Shown here one piece after another: positions 9,090-18,908 of a DNA stretch of 64,000 nucleotides. The notes beneath the pieces were generated by a model, which was not told the origin of the DNA, searched no databases, and worked only from the letters and a program-made list of their open reading frames with translations. A program made the translations under genes and the position numbers. Positions within the stretch are counted from its first letter, which is position 1, and each line of letters begins with the position of its first letter. Source of the DNA: Marinobacter lipolyticus SM19 (lineage in GTDB: Bacteria; Pseudomonadota; Gammaproteobacteria; Pseudomonadales; Oleiphilaceae); NCBI RefSeq assembly GCF_000397065.2, contig NZ_KE007306.1:1134883-1198882 (forward strand), given 5' to 3'.

Positions 9090-10139
9090 ATGGATACCCG
9101 CCTGCAGAAAATGACCCAGTGGGTCCGACAGATTTCCGGCTTCGAACAGGCCGCTCCCGTTGCAGTTTCGGGAGACGCCAGTTTCCGCCGTTATTTCCGT
9201 GTCATCGGCAACACGCCCACCGGCCAGTGCCCGTTTATTGTTATGGACGCACCGCCGGAACATGAGGACTGCCGCCCATTCCTGGCCATTGCCCGCCACT
9301 GGCACGCCCGGGGAGTAGCAGTACCCGACGTGCTAGAGGACGATCTGGAACAGGGTTTCCTGCTGCTGGAGGATTTTGGCGACCGGCTTATGCTGGGTGA
9401 GCTGACACCAGACACCGCAGATCGACTGTACGAGGGCGCACTGACAGAACTGTTACGCATCCAGCAGCTTACAGAAGCACCGGACTATCCCCTGCCACCT
9501 TACGACACTGCGCTGCTTGACCGGGAAATGGCGCTGTTTCCCGACTGGCTGCTGACCCGGAAGCTTGGTTTTGAACTGTCAAATGGGGATCGGGCGATGC
9601 TGGATACAGCCTTTGCCTACTTACGGGAGTCTGCCCTTGCCCAACCGGAAGTCACCGTGCACCGGGATTATCACTCCCGCAACTTACTGGTTCGCCCGGA
9701 CTCAGACCTTCCCGGAGTCATCGATTTCCAGGATGCGGTACGCGGCCCGGTCACCTACGACCTGGTCTCCCTGCTGAAGGATTGCTACATCCGCTGGCCA
9801 GAGGCCGACATTGCCCGTTGGGTGGAACAATACCGCCAGATCAGTTTGACCGCGGGCCTCCACAAGGCGGACCAGGATACGTTCAGGCAATGGTTCGAGC
9901 TGATGGGCATGCAACGGCACCTGAAAGCATCCGGCATCTTCGCGCGCCTGTCCATCCGCGATGGTAAGGACGGCTACCTGGCCGATATTCCCCGCACCGT
10001 CCATTACCTGCTTGAAGCCAGTGCGAAGCAGGGCGCGCTACGACATTTCCACGAGTGGTTATCGGATACCGTGATGCCAAGAATTGAACAGGTCATTGGC
10101 CCGGCACCCTCGAGCGCCATGGGGAAGGAGTCACCGTGA
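9090..10139 (+). CDS. amgK: N-acetylmuramate/N-acetylglucosamine anomeric kinase AmgK
   Basis: 349 residues, aminoglycoside-phosphotransferase fold. AmgK phosphorylates recovered MurNAc (and GlcNAc) at C1 as the first step of the MurNAc-to-UDP-MurNAc recycling shortcut. The kinase loop HRDYHSRNLL and the metal-binding IDFQDAVRGPV are intact, and the N-lobe has VSGDASFRRYFR. The next gene is MurU, overlapping as GTGA, and lptD is divergent on the other side, an arrangement I recall from Pseudomonas. The ribosome site is weak (AGGA about 14 nt before ATG 9090), so the start is less sure than the function. Confidence 0.9.
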   Translation: MDTRLQKMTQWVRQISGFEQAAPVAVSGDASFRRYFRVIGNTPTGQCPFIVMDAPPEHEDCRPFLAIARHWHARGVAVPDVLEDDLEQGFLLLEDFGDRLMLGELTPDTADRLYEGALTELLRIQQLTEAPDYPLPPYDTALLDREMALFPDWLLTRKLGFELSNGDRAMLDTAFAYLRESALAQPEVTVHRDYHSRNLLVRPDSDLPGVIDFQDAVRGPVTYDLVSLLKDCYIRWPEADIARWVEQYRQISLTAGLHKADQDTFRQWFELMGMQRHLKASGIFARLSIRDGKDGYLADIPRTVHYLLEASAKQGALRHFHEWLSDTVMPRIEQVIGPAPSSAMGKESP

Positions 10140-10834
10140 AGGCAATGATTCTGGCGGCCGGCAAGGGTGAGCGTATGCGACCACTGACACTCACCACCCC
10201 CAAGCCGTTGCTGGAAGCCGGTGGCAAGCCGCTGATTGTGCACCACCTGGAACACCTGAAACACGCTGGCTTTGAACAGGTGATCATCAACCATGCCTGG
10301 CTTGGCGACCAGATCGAACACGCACTCGGAGACGGTGACCGGTTTGGCTTACGCATCGAGTACTCGCGGGAATCCTCGCCACTGGAAACTGCTGGCGGCA
10401 TCATCCAGGCCCTACCTATGCTGGTCGCCGGCGGTGATGACTGGTTCCTGGTAATAAACGGTGACATCTGGTGCGATTTTGATCTGACCAGCATGACGCC
10501 GCCCGAGGACGCCGATGCCTTGCTGATACTCACCAGAAATCCCGACCATAATCCTGACGGAGATTTCCAGCTTTGCGACAACGGCCGGGTGGTCTCCGAA
10601 GGTGGTGACAAACTGACATTCTCTGGTATCAGCCTGCTTCACCGATGCCTGTTCGAAGGGCTACCTCAAGGCCCCCGAAAGCTGGCGCCAATCCTGCGCA
10701 CCACCATGGCCGAGAACCGGGTCCGGGGCGTTCGTCACGATGGCGCCTGGATGGACATCGGCACCCCCGACCGCTTGCGCCAACTGGACAACCTGCTCCG
10801 TGCGGGGTCAGGGGTACACCATGGCAGCCAATGA
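10136..10834 (+). CDS. murU: N-acetylmuramate alpha-1-phosphate uridylyltransferase MurU
   Basis: 232 residues. MurU transfers UMP to MurNAc-1-phosphate, returning recycled cell-wall sugar to the UDP-MurNAc pool and bypassing the fosfomycin-sensitive MurA route. The nucleotidyltransferase signature LAAGKGERMRPLT...PKPLLE opens the protein, NGDIWCDFD carries the metal-binding aspartate, and WMDIGTPDRL is near the end. The start is GTG 10136, overlapping the amgK stop by four bases. The 3' end overlaps the next gene by 14 bp, so the three genes form one transcription unit. Confidence 0.92.
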   Translation: MKAMILAAGKGERMRPLTLTTPKPLLEAGGKPLIVHHLEHLKHAGFEQVIINHAWLGDQIEHALGDGDRFGLRIEYSRESSPLETAGGIIQALPMLVAGGDDWFLVINGDIWCDFDLTSMTPPEDADALLILTRNPDHNPDGDFQLCDNGRVVSEGGDKLTFSGISLLHRCLFEGLPQGPRKLAPILRTTMAENRVRGVRHDGAWMDIGTPDRLRQLDNLLRAGSGVHHGSQ

Positions 10835-11576
10835 TCGCGGCAACATGCTCCCGGCCCGAATCGAGGCCGAGTTTTCCTCGCTACTGAAGGAACTGTCATC
10901 CTGTGGGCACCAGGCCAGCGAGCTGATCACACGTACCGGTTTGCCTGGCTGGTGCCGCTGCAGCCTGTTCTTCTTTCTGGGCTATATCGCAAAATCCGAG
11001 GGGCGCGTCACCGAAGCCGATGTCGGTTTCGCCGAATCCCTGATGAAGGCGCTGAAACTGTCCCGGCGTCAGCGGCGCAAAGCCATCCATTGGTTCCAGA
11101 AAGGCAAGAACGCCAGCGACCTGCCAACCTTCTGCGCGCTGAGACTACGACTGGTGCACTTCCTGTGGCCATCACCGGCGCTGCGGGTCGCCATCTGCCT
11201 GTGCCACGCCGCCCAACTTCATGGCAAACCCCGCAAGCCCCGGCGCTATCGCTGCGAGGATGCCGTCGACCAGCTCGGACTGCCGGTAAAAGTCAGTGAC
11301 GACATCCTTGAGAGCTACGCCTGCAAGGTCTGGATCACCCAACCGGAAAGTCAGCCCCAACCCACCAGCTACGAACAGGCCTGCCAGTTGCTGGGGGTCA
11401 CCCGACGCGAGCCCCTGGAGGGCATCAAGCGAGCTTATCGCAGGAAAGTGTCAGAATGCCACCCGGACAAGCTCGCGCAGCAAGCCCTGAACGCCGTTGA
11501 AACCGCCCGGGCAAAAGATCGCCTGCTGCGCTATCAGCAAGCGTGGGAACTGATCAGACGTCACCACGCCCGGTAA
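10821..11576 (+). CDS. DjlA-like TerB/J-domain co-chaperone
   Basis: 251 residues. A TerB-like helical domain (about 35-100, FLGYIAKSEGRVTEAD) is joined to a C-terminal J domain (about 185-245) with the HPD motif in SECHPDKLA, which stimulates Hsp70 ATPase activity. This is the DjlA architecture, but I see no clear N-terminal membrane anchor, only a short hydrophobic CSLFFFLGY inside the TerB domain. ATG 10821 has AGGGG seven bases upstream and sits within the murU 3' end. It may help DnaK act on envelope-linked clients. The exact role is unknown. Confidence 0.82.
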   Translation: MAANDRGNMLPARIEAEFSSLLKELSSCGHQASELITRTGLPGWCRCSLFFFLGYIAKSEGRVTEADVGFAESLMKALKLSRRQRRKAIHWFQKGKNASDLPTFCALRLRLVHFLWPSPALRVAICLCHAAQLHGKPRKPRRYRCEDAVDQLGLPVKVSDDILESYACKVWITQPESQPQPTSYEQACQLLGVTRREPLEGIKRAYRRKVSECHPDKLAQQALNAVETARAKDRLLRYQQAWELIRRHHAR

Positions 11577-11590
11577 CGTATGAGACGAGG

Positions 11591-12424
11591 TCAGTTGTCC
11601 CTTAACCAGGCCTGCATGCGATTGGCCAAGGCCCTGGCATCGCGGACTTCGGGACTCGCCCCCATAGCAACAGCCTGGGTCTGATAGCGACCAACACCGG
11701 CTTTTTTCAAACGCACCATGCGCCTGTCTGGCGCCATGGAGAGAAGCTCTGGATCCTGCCGGGAACTGTAGAGGTGGAGCACCGACAGGTCATTCATACC
11801 GGCAAGGGCTTCACTCAACGCAGACTCGTCACCGGAATAAAAACGCGGTGCAATCCACACCATCTCGCCATTAAAGCCACTACCGCCGGCGAAGCGGGCC
11901 ATATGGACCGCTCCCTGCCCCACCGCCGCCAGCACCACCCGGTCGTAACCACGCTGCTGAAGATCTGTCTGCGCCGCGCCCAGCAGGCTCTGGATACGGG
12001 CGTAGTATCCGGATTCAAGGTCTTCCAGATTGCCATCATCCATGACGTCAATCATAACCGCCTCTGAAGCCGCATCCGCCATACCACCAGCACCTGCCCC
12101 GGAGTCAGGATCAACACTGTATCGCCGGGCCTGCTGAACCTCGTATGGCGGCGCATCAAGCCCCAGTGTCATCACCGCCCAGCCTGCTGAGGTAAGCGAT
12201 GCTCCCAAGGCGGTCAACAGATTGGCTCTTGCCGACTGCCCCTCATCCGCCAGTATCAGCAGTGCTCCGGTGGCCGGAACCCGCAACTCCGGCTCGAACC
12301 ACCCCTGCGCGGTTCCGTCACCGTCCAGATTCAACCGGACGACCTCCTGCGCAAGCGCAGATCCTGAAAAGACAATGGCCAGGACCGCCAGAGGCAGTAC
12401 CCATCTTTTGTACCAATTGCTCAC
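11591..12424 (-). CDS. DUF3530-type exported alpha/beta-hydrolase-like protein
   Basis: About 277 residues with an N-terminal signal peptide (VLAIVFSGSALAQ). The rest resembles the DUF3530 family of secreted or periplasmic proteins with a degraded alpha/beta-hydrolase fold. LLILADEGQSA would correspond to an early strand and AAVGQGAVHMARFA to the nucleophile elbow, but with Gly-Gln-Gly in place of a Gly-X-Ser-X-Gly motif, so hydrolase activity is doubtful. I prefer GTG 12424, with AAGG five bases upstream, over GTG 12430, which has no spacing. It converges with the djlA-like gene and is divergent from rpe. Function unknown. Confidence 0.7.
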   Translation of the reverse strand: MSNWYKRWVLPLAVLAIVFSGSALAQEVVRLNLDGDGTAQGWFEPELRVPATGALLILADEGQSARANLLTALGASLTSAGWAVMTLGLDAPPYEVQQARRYSVDPDSGAGAGGMADAASEAVMIDVMDDGNLEDLESGYYARIQSLLGAAQTDLQQRGYDRVVLAAVGQGAVHMARFAGGSGFNGEMVWIAPRFYSGDESALSEALAGMNDLSVLHLYSSRQDPELLSMAPDRRMVRLKKAGVGRYQTQAVAMGASPEVRDARALANRMQAWLRDN

Positions 12425-12520
12425 ACGCACCTTCTCTTCCGCAGCGAAAAAACATCATCAAACTGTTAGACTAGTGTCCCTACTGACCACGCCATTATCA
12501 ATGTCATTGAGAGAGCCGTC

Positions 12521-13207
12521 ATGAATCCTTACCAGATTGCCCCATCGATCCTGTCCGCGGATTTTGCACGACTGGGGGAAGAAGTCGATACCGTTCTCGC
12601 AGCCGGAGCGGACATCGTGCACTTCGATGTCATGGACAATCACTACGTACCGAATCTGACCATCGGACCGATGGTCTGCGAAGCCTTGCGCAAGCATGGT
12701 GTGACTGCCCCCATCGATGTGCACCTGATGGTATCTCCGGTGGACGACCTGATCCGCATGTTCATTGACGCCGGCGCCAGCTACATCACCTTTCACCCGG
12801 AAGCCTCTGCTCACATAGACCGTTCCCTGCAATTGATCCGGGACGGTGGCTGCAAGGCCGGCCTGGTGTTCAACCCGGCCACCCCACTGCACTACCTGGA
12901 CCACGTGATGGACAAGCTCGACATGATCCTGCTGATGTCGGTGAATCCGGGGTTCGGTGGTCAGAGCTTTATCCCCGGCACCCTCGACAAATTGCGGGAG
13001 GCCCGCAAGCGCATTGATACCAGCAATCGCAACATCCGCCTGGAAATCGACGGTGGCGTGAAGGTGAGCAATATTCGCGAGATCGCGGAAGCCGGTGCCG
13101 ACACCTTTGTCGCCGGTTCCGCCATCTTCAACACCGACGATTACAAGGTCACCATCGACCAGATGCGCGCCGAATTGGAACTGGCCAGAAAGAGCATAGA
13201 CCAATGA
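12521..13207 (+). CDS. rpe: Ribulose-phosphate 3-epimerase
   Basis: 228 residues, TIM barrel. Rpe interconverts ribulose 5-phosphate and xylulose 5-phosphate in the pentose phosphate pathway. [12 protein letters not shown] carries metal-binding and catalytic residues, DVHLMV gives another metal histidine, and [11 protein letters not shown] with EIDGGVK form the phosphate and catalytic sites. The stop overlaps the gph start as ATGA. rpe-gph-trpE is a conserved order in Pseudomonas-type genomes. Confidence 0.97.
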   Translation: MNPYQIAPSILSADFARLGEEVDTVLAAGADIVHFDVMDNHYVPNLTIGPMVCEALRKHGVTAPIDVHLMVSPVDDLIRMFIDAGASYITFHPEASAHIDRSLQLIRDGGCKAGLVFNPATPLHYLDHVMDKLDMILLMSVNPGFGGQSFIPGTLDKLREARKRIDTSNRNIRLEIDGGVKVSNIREIAEAGADTFVAGSAIFNTDDYKVTIDQMRAELELARKSIDQ

Positions 13208-13893
13208 GCCTGAATGGTCTTTTCAATGCCCGTTGGCCCGGCGTTGCCCTGTTCGACCTTGACGGTACCCTGGTGGACAGCGCGCCGGATCTGGCCGCCG
13301 CTGTCGATCAGATGCTGGAACAGCTCAGCCGGCCAGCCGCGGGCATCGACAAGGTGCGCCAGTGGGTCGGTAACGGCGCTGCGATTCTGGTGCGACGGGC
13401 ACTGGCGAATTCTGTCGACTGGGAACCGGTCGACAGCAAAAACGACGCCCTGTTTAACGATGCTCTCGCCATTTTTTACCAGGCCTACACCCAGCTTAAC
13501 GGCCAGCATTCCGTGGTCTACGATGGAGTGGAGGAATGCCTGAGGCGACTGGCCGAACAGGGTTGCCGGCTGGCGGTGGTCACCAACAAACCGGAACAGT
13601 TCGTGGCACCACTGCTGGAACACATGGGCCTGGAACACTGGTTCGACCTGACCATCGGTGGTGATACCCTTGCGGTCAAAAAACCAGACCCGGCTCCCCT
13701 ACGCCACGCCATGGAAGCCCTTGATGGAACCCCCGGCACCACGGTCATGGTCGGTGACTCGGCAGCGGACATCAACGCCGCCCTGGCAGCGGGCATTCCC
13801 TGTGTGGCGGTACGCTATGGCTACAATTATGGCCCACCCGTGGATTCCCTTGGGGCGGACACAGTGGTTGATTCACTGGCTGAGCTTTTGTAA
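13204..13893 (+). CDS. gph: Phosphoglycolate phosphatase (HAD family)
   Basis: 229 residues. Gph dephosphorylates 2-phosphoglycolate, for example from repair of oxidised DNA ends. HAD motif I is [14 protein letters not shown], motif II lies in [11 protein letters not shown], the motif III lysine in KKPDPAPL, and motif IV in [10 protein letters not shown]. It overlaps rpe by four bases and lies just before the trp leader, so some trpE transcription may come from the rpe-gph promoter. Confidence 0.95.
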   Translation: MSLNGLFNARWPGVALFDLDGTLVDSAPDLAAAVDQMLEQLSRPAAGIDKVRQWVGNGAAILVRRALANSVDWEPVDSKNDALFNDALAIFYQAYTQLNGQHSVVYDGVEECLRRLAEQGCRLAVVTNKPEQFVAPLLEHMGLEHWFDLTIGGDTLAVKKPDPAPLRHAMEALDGTPGTTVMVGDSAADINAALAAGIPCVAVRYGYNYGPPVDSLGADTVVDSLAELL

Positions 13894-13911
13894 TCTCATA
13901 AGGATATTACG

Positions 13912-14022
13912 TTGATTACTTCATTTCGGGAGATTCCTGCCGTGCAGGGACTGAATCTGATTGCAGCGCGAGGCATCCTCACAACGCGCGCAACACGATG
14001 GTGGCGATGGCGCACTGGCTGA
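13912..14022 (+). CDS. trpL: Probable trp leader peptide (TTG start, Trp-Trp-Arg-Trp)
   Basis: A 36-codon frame starts at TTG 13912, with AAGGA seven bases upstream, and stops at TGA 14020. Near its end it reads CGA TGG TGG CGA TGG CGC (13996-14013), three tryptophan codons in four, just before a run of competing hairpins and 123 bp before trpE. This is the arrangement expected of ribosome-mediated attenuation, which has been reported for trpE in Pseudomonas putida. The TTG start and the length are unusual for a leader peptide, so an internal start (for example GTG 13942) is possible. Confidence 0.65.
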   Translation: MITSFREIPAVQGLNLIAARGILTTRATRWWRWRTG

Positions 14023-14077
14023 ATCAGGCCAGCGGTCGGCTGGGCAATGCCCGGCGATGGCCGCAACCATCGGCTGG
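14015..14077 (+). promoter_or_regulatory. Candidate trp attenuator with alternative hairpins
   Basis: Several mutually exclusive pairings follow the Trp codons: CTGGC 14015-14019 with GCCAG 14028-14032; a longer stem 14032-14037/14059-14064 enclosing GGGC-AAT-GCCC (14042-14052); CGATGG 14055-14060 with CCATCG 14067-14072; and CCAGC 14029-14033 with GCTGG 14073-14077. A ribosome stalled on the Trp codons would cover the first stem and shift the balance. No U-tract follows any stem, so the terminating form is unclear. Confidence 0.45.
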
Positions 14078-14145
14078 ACTGTAAACGGACAGAGACCGGG
14101 AACAGCACCAGCTAACAAGCAGATCAGATTTCAGGAAATCGTTAC

Positions 14146-15633
14146 ATGACACCCGAGCAATTCGCCGAGCTCGCCGGGGCCGGCTTTAACCGCATCCCGG
14201 TATACCGCGAAGTCCTGGCCGACCTGGACACCCCACTGAGCACCTATCTCAAGCTGGCCAGCGGCCCCTATTCCTACCTGTTTGAATCCGTTCAGGGTGG
14301 TGAGAAATGGGGTCGGTATTCCATCATCGGCCTACCCTGCCGCGAAGTCCTCAAAGTTTACGATCATCAGGTCACCATTACCCGTGACAACCAGGTGACA
14401 GAGGAAGCCGAAGTCGACGACCCCCTGGCCTTTGTCGAGCAATACCAGGCGAGATTCCAGGCACCGGATCTTGAGGAACTGCCCCGTTTCAACGGCGGCC
14501 TGGTTGGCTACTTCGGCTACGACACGGTGCGCTACATTGAAAAACGTCTGCGCCAAAGCTGCCCTCCAGACAAGATTGGCACTCCCGACATCCTGTTGAT
14601 GGTGTCTGATGAGATCGTCGTATTCGACAACCTGCGCGGCAAGCTGCACCTGATCGTACACGCCGACCCCGCTGCCGAGGGCGCCTATGAGCAGGCCCAG
14701 CAACGTATCAATGAGCTGGAGTTACGGCTTCACCGGCAAACCGCGGATGCCCCCCGAACACCGGACAACCTGCGCGGCAAGACAGTCGATGAAAGCGATT
14801 TCATTTCCGGCTTCAACCAGGAAAAGTTCGAAGCCGCCGTGGACAAGATCAAGGAATACGTGCTGGATGGTGATGTCATGCAAACGGTCATCTCCCAGCG
14901 CATGTCGATTCCGTTCGAGTCGCCGCCACTGAACCTGTACCGCTCACTACGGGTTCTGAACCCTTCGCCCTACATGTATTTCCTCGACCTGGACGACTTC
15001 CACATTGTCGGCTCGTCACCGGAAATCCTGGCACGGGTGGAAGACGAAGAAGTCACAGTGAGACCCATCGCCGGCACCCGCAAGCGTGGCGCCACCGATG
15101 CCGAGGACAAGGCCATGGAGGCAGAGCTGCTGGCGGACCCGAAGGAACTGGCCGAGCACTTGATGCTGATCGACCTGGGCCGCAACGACGCCGGCCGCGT
15201 ATCGGAGACCGGCACCGTCAAACTGACCGACAAGATGGTGGTGGAACGATATTCCCACGTGATGCACATCGTCTCCAACGTCACCGGACGCCTGAAAGAG
15301 AACACCAGTTGCCTGGATGTCCTGCGCGCCACCTTGCCCGCAGGCACCCTCAGTGGCGCTCCCAAGATCCGCGCCATGGAAATCATCGACGAACTGGAGC
15401 CGGTGAAACGGGGCGTCTACGGCGGCGCGGTGGGTTATCTCTCGTTCAACGGCAACATGGACACCGCCATCGCCATCCGCACGGCCGTCATCAAGGATAA
15501 CACCCTGCACATCCAGGCCGGAGCTGGCGTAGTGGCCGATTCGGTGCCCCGACTGGAGTGGAAGGAAACCATGAACAAAGGCCGCGCGATCTTCCGCGCC
15601 GTCGCCATGACCTACAACGATTTCGACCACTGA
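14146..15633 (+). CDS. trpE: Anthranilate synthase component I
   Basis: 495 residues. TrpE converts chorismate to anthranilate using ammonia delivered by TrpG. Chorismate-binding motifs include [21 protein letters not shown], and AGAGVVADS near the C-terminus. The N-terminal [16 protein letters not shown] is the region that binds feedback-inhibiting tryptophan. It starts at ATG 14146 after the leader and attenuator-like region, and trpG begins 16 bp after its stop. Here trpE is contiguous with trpGDC, whereas in Pseudomonas the two groups are separate. Confidence 0.97.
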   Translation: MTPEQFAELAGAGFNRIPVYREVLADLDTPLSTYLKLASGPYSYLFESVQGGEKWGRYSIIGLPCREVLKVYDHQVTITRDNQVTEEAEVDDPLAFVEQYQARFQAPDLEELPRFNGGLVGYFGYDTVRYIEKRLRQSCPPDKIGTPDILLMVSDEIVVFDNLRGKLHLIVHADPAAEGAYEQAQQRINELELRLHRQTADAPRTPDNLRGKTVDESDFISGFNQEKFEAAVDKIKEYVLDGDVMQTVISQRMSIPFESPPLNLYRSLRVLNPSPYMYFLDLDDFHIVGSSPEILARVEDEEVTVRPIAGTRKRGATDAEDKAMEAELLADPKELAEHLMLIDLGRNDAGRVSETGTVKLTDKMVVERYSHVMHIVSNVTGRLKENTSCLDVLRATLPAGTLSGAPKIRAMEIIDELEPVKRGVYGGAVGYLSFNGNMDTAIAIRTAVIKDNTLHIQAGAGVVADSVPRLEWKETMNKGRAIFRAVAMTYNDFDH

Positions 15634-15649
15634 GGCGGAGGAACAGATT

Positions 15650-16231
15650 ATGTTGCTGATGATCGATAACTACGATTCCTTCACCTACAACGTGGTGCAG
15701 TACCTGGCCGAGCTGGGTGCGGAGGTTCAGGTACACCGTAACGACGAAATCACCGTAGAGGAAATCGAAGCCCTGAATCCGGAACGCCTGGTGATCTCTC
15801 CAGGCCCCTGCACCCCCAATGAGGCGGGCATTTCCATGGCAGCCATCCGCCACTTCGCCGGTAAGTTGCCAATCCTGGGCATTTGCCTTGGCCACCAGGC
15901 CATCGGCCAGGTGTATGGCGGCGATGTCATTCGTGCCGGACGCGTGATGCACGGCAAGGTGTCTCCGGTCTACCACAAGGACCAGGGCGTCTTCCGCGGC
16001 CTGAGTAACCCACTCCAGGCCACCCGCTACCACAGTCTGGTCATCGACCAGACCACGCTGCCTGACTGCCTGGAAGTCACCGCATGGACCCGCAATGACG
16101 ATGGCTCCGTTGAGGAAATCATGGGCGTTCGCCACAAAACCCTGCCCATCGAGGGGGTCCAGTTTCACCCAGAGTCTATTATGACGGAACAGGGTCACGA
16201 ACTTCTGCGCAATTTTCTGAGAACAGCTTAA
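15650..16231 (+). CDS. trpG: Anthranilate synthase component II (glutamine amidotransferase)
   Basis: 193 residues, class I glutamine amidotransferase. It hydrolyses glutamine and channels ammonia to TrpE, and in many bacteria also serves PabB. The start [14 protein letters not shown] is characteristic, the catalytic cysteine is in [11 protein letters not shown], and the His-Glu pair is in QFHPESIMT. It lies 16 bp after trpE and 14 bp before trpD. Confidence 0.96.
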   Translation: MLLMIDNYDSFTYNVVQYLAELGAEVQVHRNDEITVEEIEALNPERLVISPGPCTPNEAGISMAAIRHFAGKLPILGICLGHQAIGQVYGGDVIRAGRVMHGKVSPVYHKDQGVFRGLSNPLQATRYHSLVIDQTTLPDCLEVTAWTRNDDGSVEEIMGVRHKTLPIEGVQFHPESIMTEQGHELLRNFLRTA

Positions 16232-16245
16232 GAGGCCAGCTATCC

Positions 16246-17274
16246 ATGGACATGAAAGAAGCACTGAACCGCATTGCCTCCAACCTGGATCTGTCACGGG
16301 AGGAAATGAAGGACGTTATGCGCATCGTCATGAACGGCGAAGCCACCGATGCGCAAATCGGCGCCTTTCTCATGGGGCTGCGCCTGAAGAGTGAAACCAT
16401 CGACGAAATCACCGGCGCCACCGAAGTCATGCGCGAACTGGCAACCGGGGTCACGGTCGCCGCCGAACCTCTGGTGGACATCGTCGGTACCGGCGGCGAC
16501 GGCGCCAATCTGTTCAACGTGTCCTCCGCTGCGTCGTTTGTGGTGGCGGCTGCCGGTGGTTTTGTCGCCAAGCACGGCAACCGGGGGGTGTCCTCGAAAA
16601 GCGGCAGCGCCGATCTGATCGAGAAAGCCGGTATTAACCTGAACATGAAACCAGAGGAAGTGGCTCGCTGCGTCGAACAGATCGGTGTCGGGTTCATGTT
16701 CGCGCCCGCCCATCATGGTGCCATGAAGCATGCAATCGGCCCCCGCAAGGAACTTGGCTGCCGTACCATCTTCAATATTCTTGGCCCGATGACCAACCCG
16801 GCGGGCGTTAAACGACAGTTGGTGGGCGTGTTCACCCGTGAACTCTGCCGCCCCATGGCCGAAGTGCTTCATCGCCTGGGCGCCGAACACATCATGGTGG
16901 TGTGCTCCAAGGACGGCCTGGACGAAATCAGCCTCGCCAGCCCCACCCATGTAGCGGAACTGAAGGACGGTGAGATCACCGAGTACGACCTCACCCCGGA
17001 AGATCTGGGCATCAAAAGCCAGTCCCTGGTCGGTCTGACCGTGGATTCCTCCGAGGAATCCCTGAAGCTGATCCGCGCCGCCTTCGGGCGGGGCCATGAC
17101 GAAATGGCCGAAAAAGCCCGTGACCTGATCGCCCTGAACGCCGGCGCGGCTATATACGTGGCCGGTCTGGCCGACACCCCGACAGCGGGTGTCGACATGG
17201 CCCTGGACGCCATGGGTTCCGGCCTGGCAGCGGGCAAGATGTCCGAGCTGGCTGACTTTTCGCAGTGCTTTTGA
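16246..17274 (+). CDS. trpD: Anthranilate phosphoribosyltransferase
   Basis: 342 residues. TrpD joins anthranilate and PRPP to give phosphoribosylanthranilate. The PRPP-binding [16 protein letters not shown] and the following [15 protein letters not shown] are typical, as is ILGPMTNPA. Length is normal for the family. It is an ordinary member of the trpEGDC unit, 14 bp downstream of trpG and 30 bp upstream of trpC. Confidence 0.97.
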   Translation: MDMKEALNRIASNLDLSREEMKDVMRIVMNGEATDAQIGAFLMGLRLKSETIDEITGATEVMRELATGVTVAAEPLVDIVGTGGDGANLFNVSSAASFVVAAAGGFVAKHGNRGVSSKSGSADLIEKAGINLNMKPEEVARCVEQIGVGFMFAPAHHGAMKHAIGPRKELGCRTIFNILGPMTNPAGVKRQLVGVFTRELCRPMAEVLHRLGAEHIMVVCSKDGLDEISLASPTHVAELKDGEITEYDLTPEDLGIKSQSLVGLTVDSSEESLKLIRAAFGRGHDEMAEKARDLIALNAGAAIYVAGLADTPTAGVDMALDAMGSGLAAGKMSELADFSQCF

Positions 17275-17304
17275 TCAGTTAGGCAAACTTTTAGCAGGCC
17301 CAGA

Positions 17305-18126
17305 ATGAGTAACAGACATCTAGATAAAACTCCCACGATTCTGCGAAAGATCGTCGACCGGAAATGGGAGGAAATTGGCGAGAGGAAGCCCCAGCTTTCG
17401 GTTTCCGACCTTAAAGCCATGGCTGGTGACCAACCGCCAGCACGAGGCTTCGCCGATGCACTGAGAACCCGAATTGAGGCCAAAACCCCAGCGGTTATCG
17501 CCGAAATCAAGAAGGCGTCTCCCAGCAAAGGCATCCTCCGTGATCCCTTCGAACCGGCAGCGATCGCCGAAAGTTACGAACAGGGTGGCGCCGTTTGCCT
17601 GTCCGTACTCACCGACAGGGATTTCTTCCAGGGCCACGAAGACTACCTGAAAGCCGCCCGCGCTGCCTGCAGCCTGCCGGTGATCCGCAAGGATTTCATG
17701 GTCGCGCCCTATCAGGTCTACGAAAGCCGCGCCATCGGCGCCGACTGTATCCTGCTGATCGCCGCCTGCCTGACTAAAGACCAGATGCAGGAACTGGAGG
17801 GCATCGCTCACGAAATCGGACTGGATGTGCTGGTGGAAGTCCATGATGGCGAGGAAATGGACGATGCGCTGACCCTGAAAACACCATTGGTCGGCATCAA
17901 CAACCGCAACCTGCACACCTTCGACGTGTCCCTCGACACCACGTTCGACCTGCACGAGCGCATTTCTGCAGACCGACTGACCATCACCGAAAGCGGTATC
18001 ATGACTCGTGATGATGTTGAAGCCATGACCTCCCGGGGCATTTACGGCTTTTTGGTAGGCGAATCGTTTATGCGGGCTGACGAGCCGGGTCAGAAACTCC
18101 AAGAGCTGTTTTTTCCAGAAGGCTAA
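17305..18126 (+). CDS. trpC: Indole-3-glycerol phosphate synthase
   Basis: 273 residues. TrpC closes the indole ring from carboxyphenylaminodeoxyribulose phosphate. [10 protein letters not shown] near residue 70 carries the catalytic lysine, [10 protein letters not shown] the second, and [11 protein letters not shown] is near the end. It is monofunctional, with no TrpF domain. The stop codon is followed after 13 bp by the second long inverted repeat. In Pseudomonas the next gene would be vfr, which here lies 12 kb further on. Confidence 0.96.
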   Translation: MSNRHLDKTPTILRKIVDRKWEEIGERKPQLSVSDLKAMAGDQPPARGFADALRTRIEAKTPAVIAEIKKASPSKGILRDPFEPAAIAESYEQGGAVCLSVLTDRDFFQGHEDYLKAARAACSLPVIRKDFMVAPYQVYESRAIGADCILLIAACLTKDQMQELEGIAHEIGLDVLVEVHDGEEMDDALTLKTPLVGINNRNLHTFDVSLDTTFDLHERISADRLTITESGIMTRDDVEAMTSRGIYGFLVGESFMRADEPGQKLQELFFPEG

Positions 18127-18139
18127 CTCGGAAGTTTAG

Positions 18140-18251
18140 ACAGGCCAGCGGGTAGGTCGTGCCAAAATCGTGCGGAGCCATGGATGGCGGAGCCCGAGCG
18201 TACAGGGAGGTATTTACAGCGTATTTTGGCACGACCTACCCGCTGGCCTGT
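18140..18251. repeat. Long perfect inverted repeat with structured 54-nt loop (copy 2)
   Basis: Arms 18140-18168 and 18223-18251 are perfectly complementary over 29 bp. The 54-nt loop contains GCCATGGATGGC at 18177-18188 and a second weaker stem. The loop has the same length as that of 125-236, with GCCATGGATGGC and a downstream AGCG.ACA.GGA.GT...AGCG skeleton in the same register, although the arm sequences are unrelated. It fills the 132 bp between the convergent trpC and DUF4202 genes and could end transcription from both sides. Confidence 0.92.
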
Positions 18252-18258
18252 GCACCAA

Positions 18259-18873
18259 TCAGGCCTCAGGTTCCGCCAAAGCCTCCTGCAGCAACGCCAA
18301 CAGGTGCGCGGGCATCCCCTCGGCCAGCTTCAGAGCCGCCTCATGCCCCCGTGGCGACATCTTGCCCCAGGTGCGGCGGACAATCCGCAGCCATTTTTCC
18401 CGATCGTACTCCGCCTTTTCTTCATAGAAGTCGGCGAAATAACGCTCCAGAAACACCATGCAGGCGACGTCCTCCAGTAACTGCGTATCCGCGTCCTTGC
18501 GCAATTCCCGCTTGGTGAGAATCGTCTCAACCCGATCACACTCTCCCTGCGGATAACCACAGGCCGCCATGATCTCCGCCGCCCGCCGGCCGTGCATACG
18601 GCCGCAGGCCTGACGCCACTCGTAATAACCCTTTCGCCCCTCAGGGTAATCCTTGCGGGGCATGGTCCAACGCTCGACGTGCTGGGCCCGGCAGGCGATC
18701 TGCATCCGCTCACTTGGCGCCGGATCAAGTGCGAACAGCCACCGCGTCATATGCAGGCTGTAGGCGTATTCCCGCGGGAGCAGATCGCCTCCCACCTGTT
18801 CCCGATTCGGGTCTTCACGGTTCGCGTTGTCGATAGCGAGCAGGGCGCAGTCGAGGTGTTCGGAGTGGCTCAT
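18259..18873 (-). CDS. DUF4202 family protein
   Basis: 204 residues, mostly helical and soluble, with no signal peptide. Patterns such as AIDNANREDPN near the start, RAQHVERWTMPR in the middle and LEDVACMVFLERYFADF near the end match what I recall of DUF4202, a family of unknown function. The conserved histidines (RAQHVERW, MHGRRA) with acidic residues hint at an HD-like metal site, but that is speculation. The ribosome site is weak. It lies head-to-tail with the glutathione transferase upstream and its stop is eight bases from the inverted repeat. Confidence 0.75.
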   Translation of the reverse strand: MSHSEHLDCALLAIDNANREDPNREQVGGDLLPREYAYSLHMTRWLFALDPAPSERMQIACRAQHVERWTMPRKDYPEGRKGYYEWRQACGRMHGRRAAEIMAACGYPQGECDRVETILTKRELRKDADTQLLEDVACMVFLERYFADFYEEKAEYDREKWLRIVRRTWGKMSPRGHEAALKLAEGMPAHLLALLQEALAEPEA

Positions 18874-18908
18874 TGAATAGGTACCATGGGTTCTTCGTTA
18901 TCCTCCCC

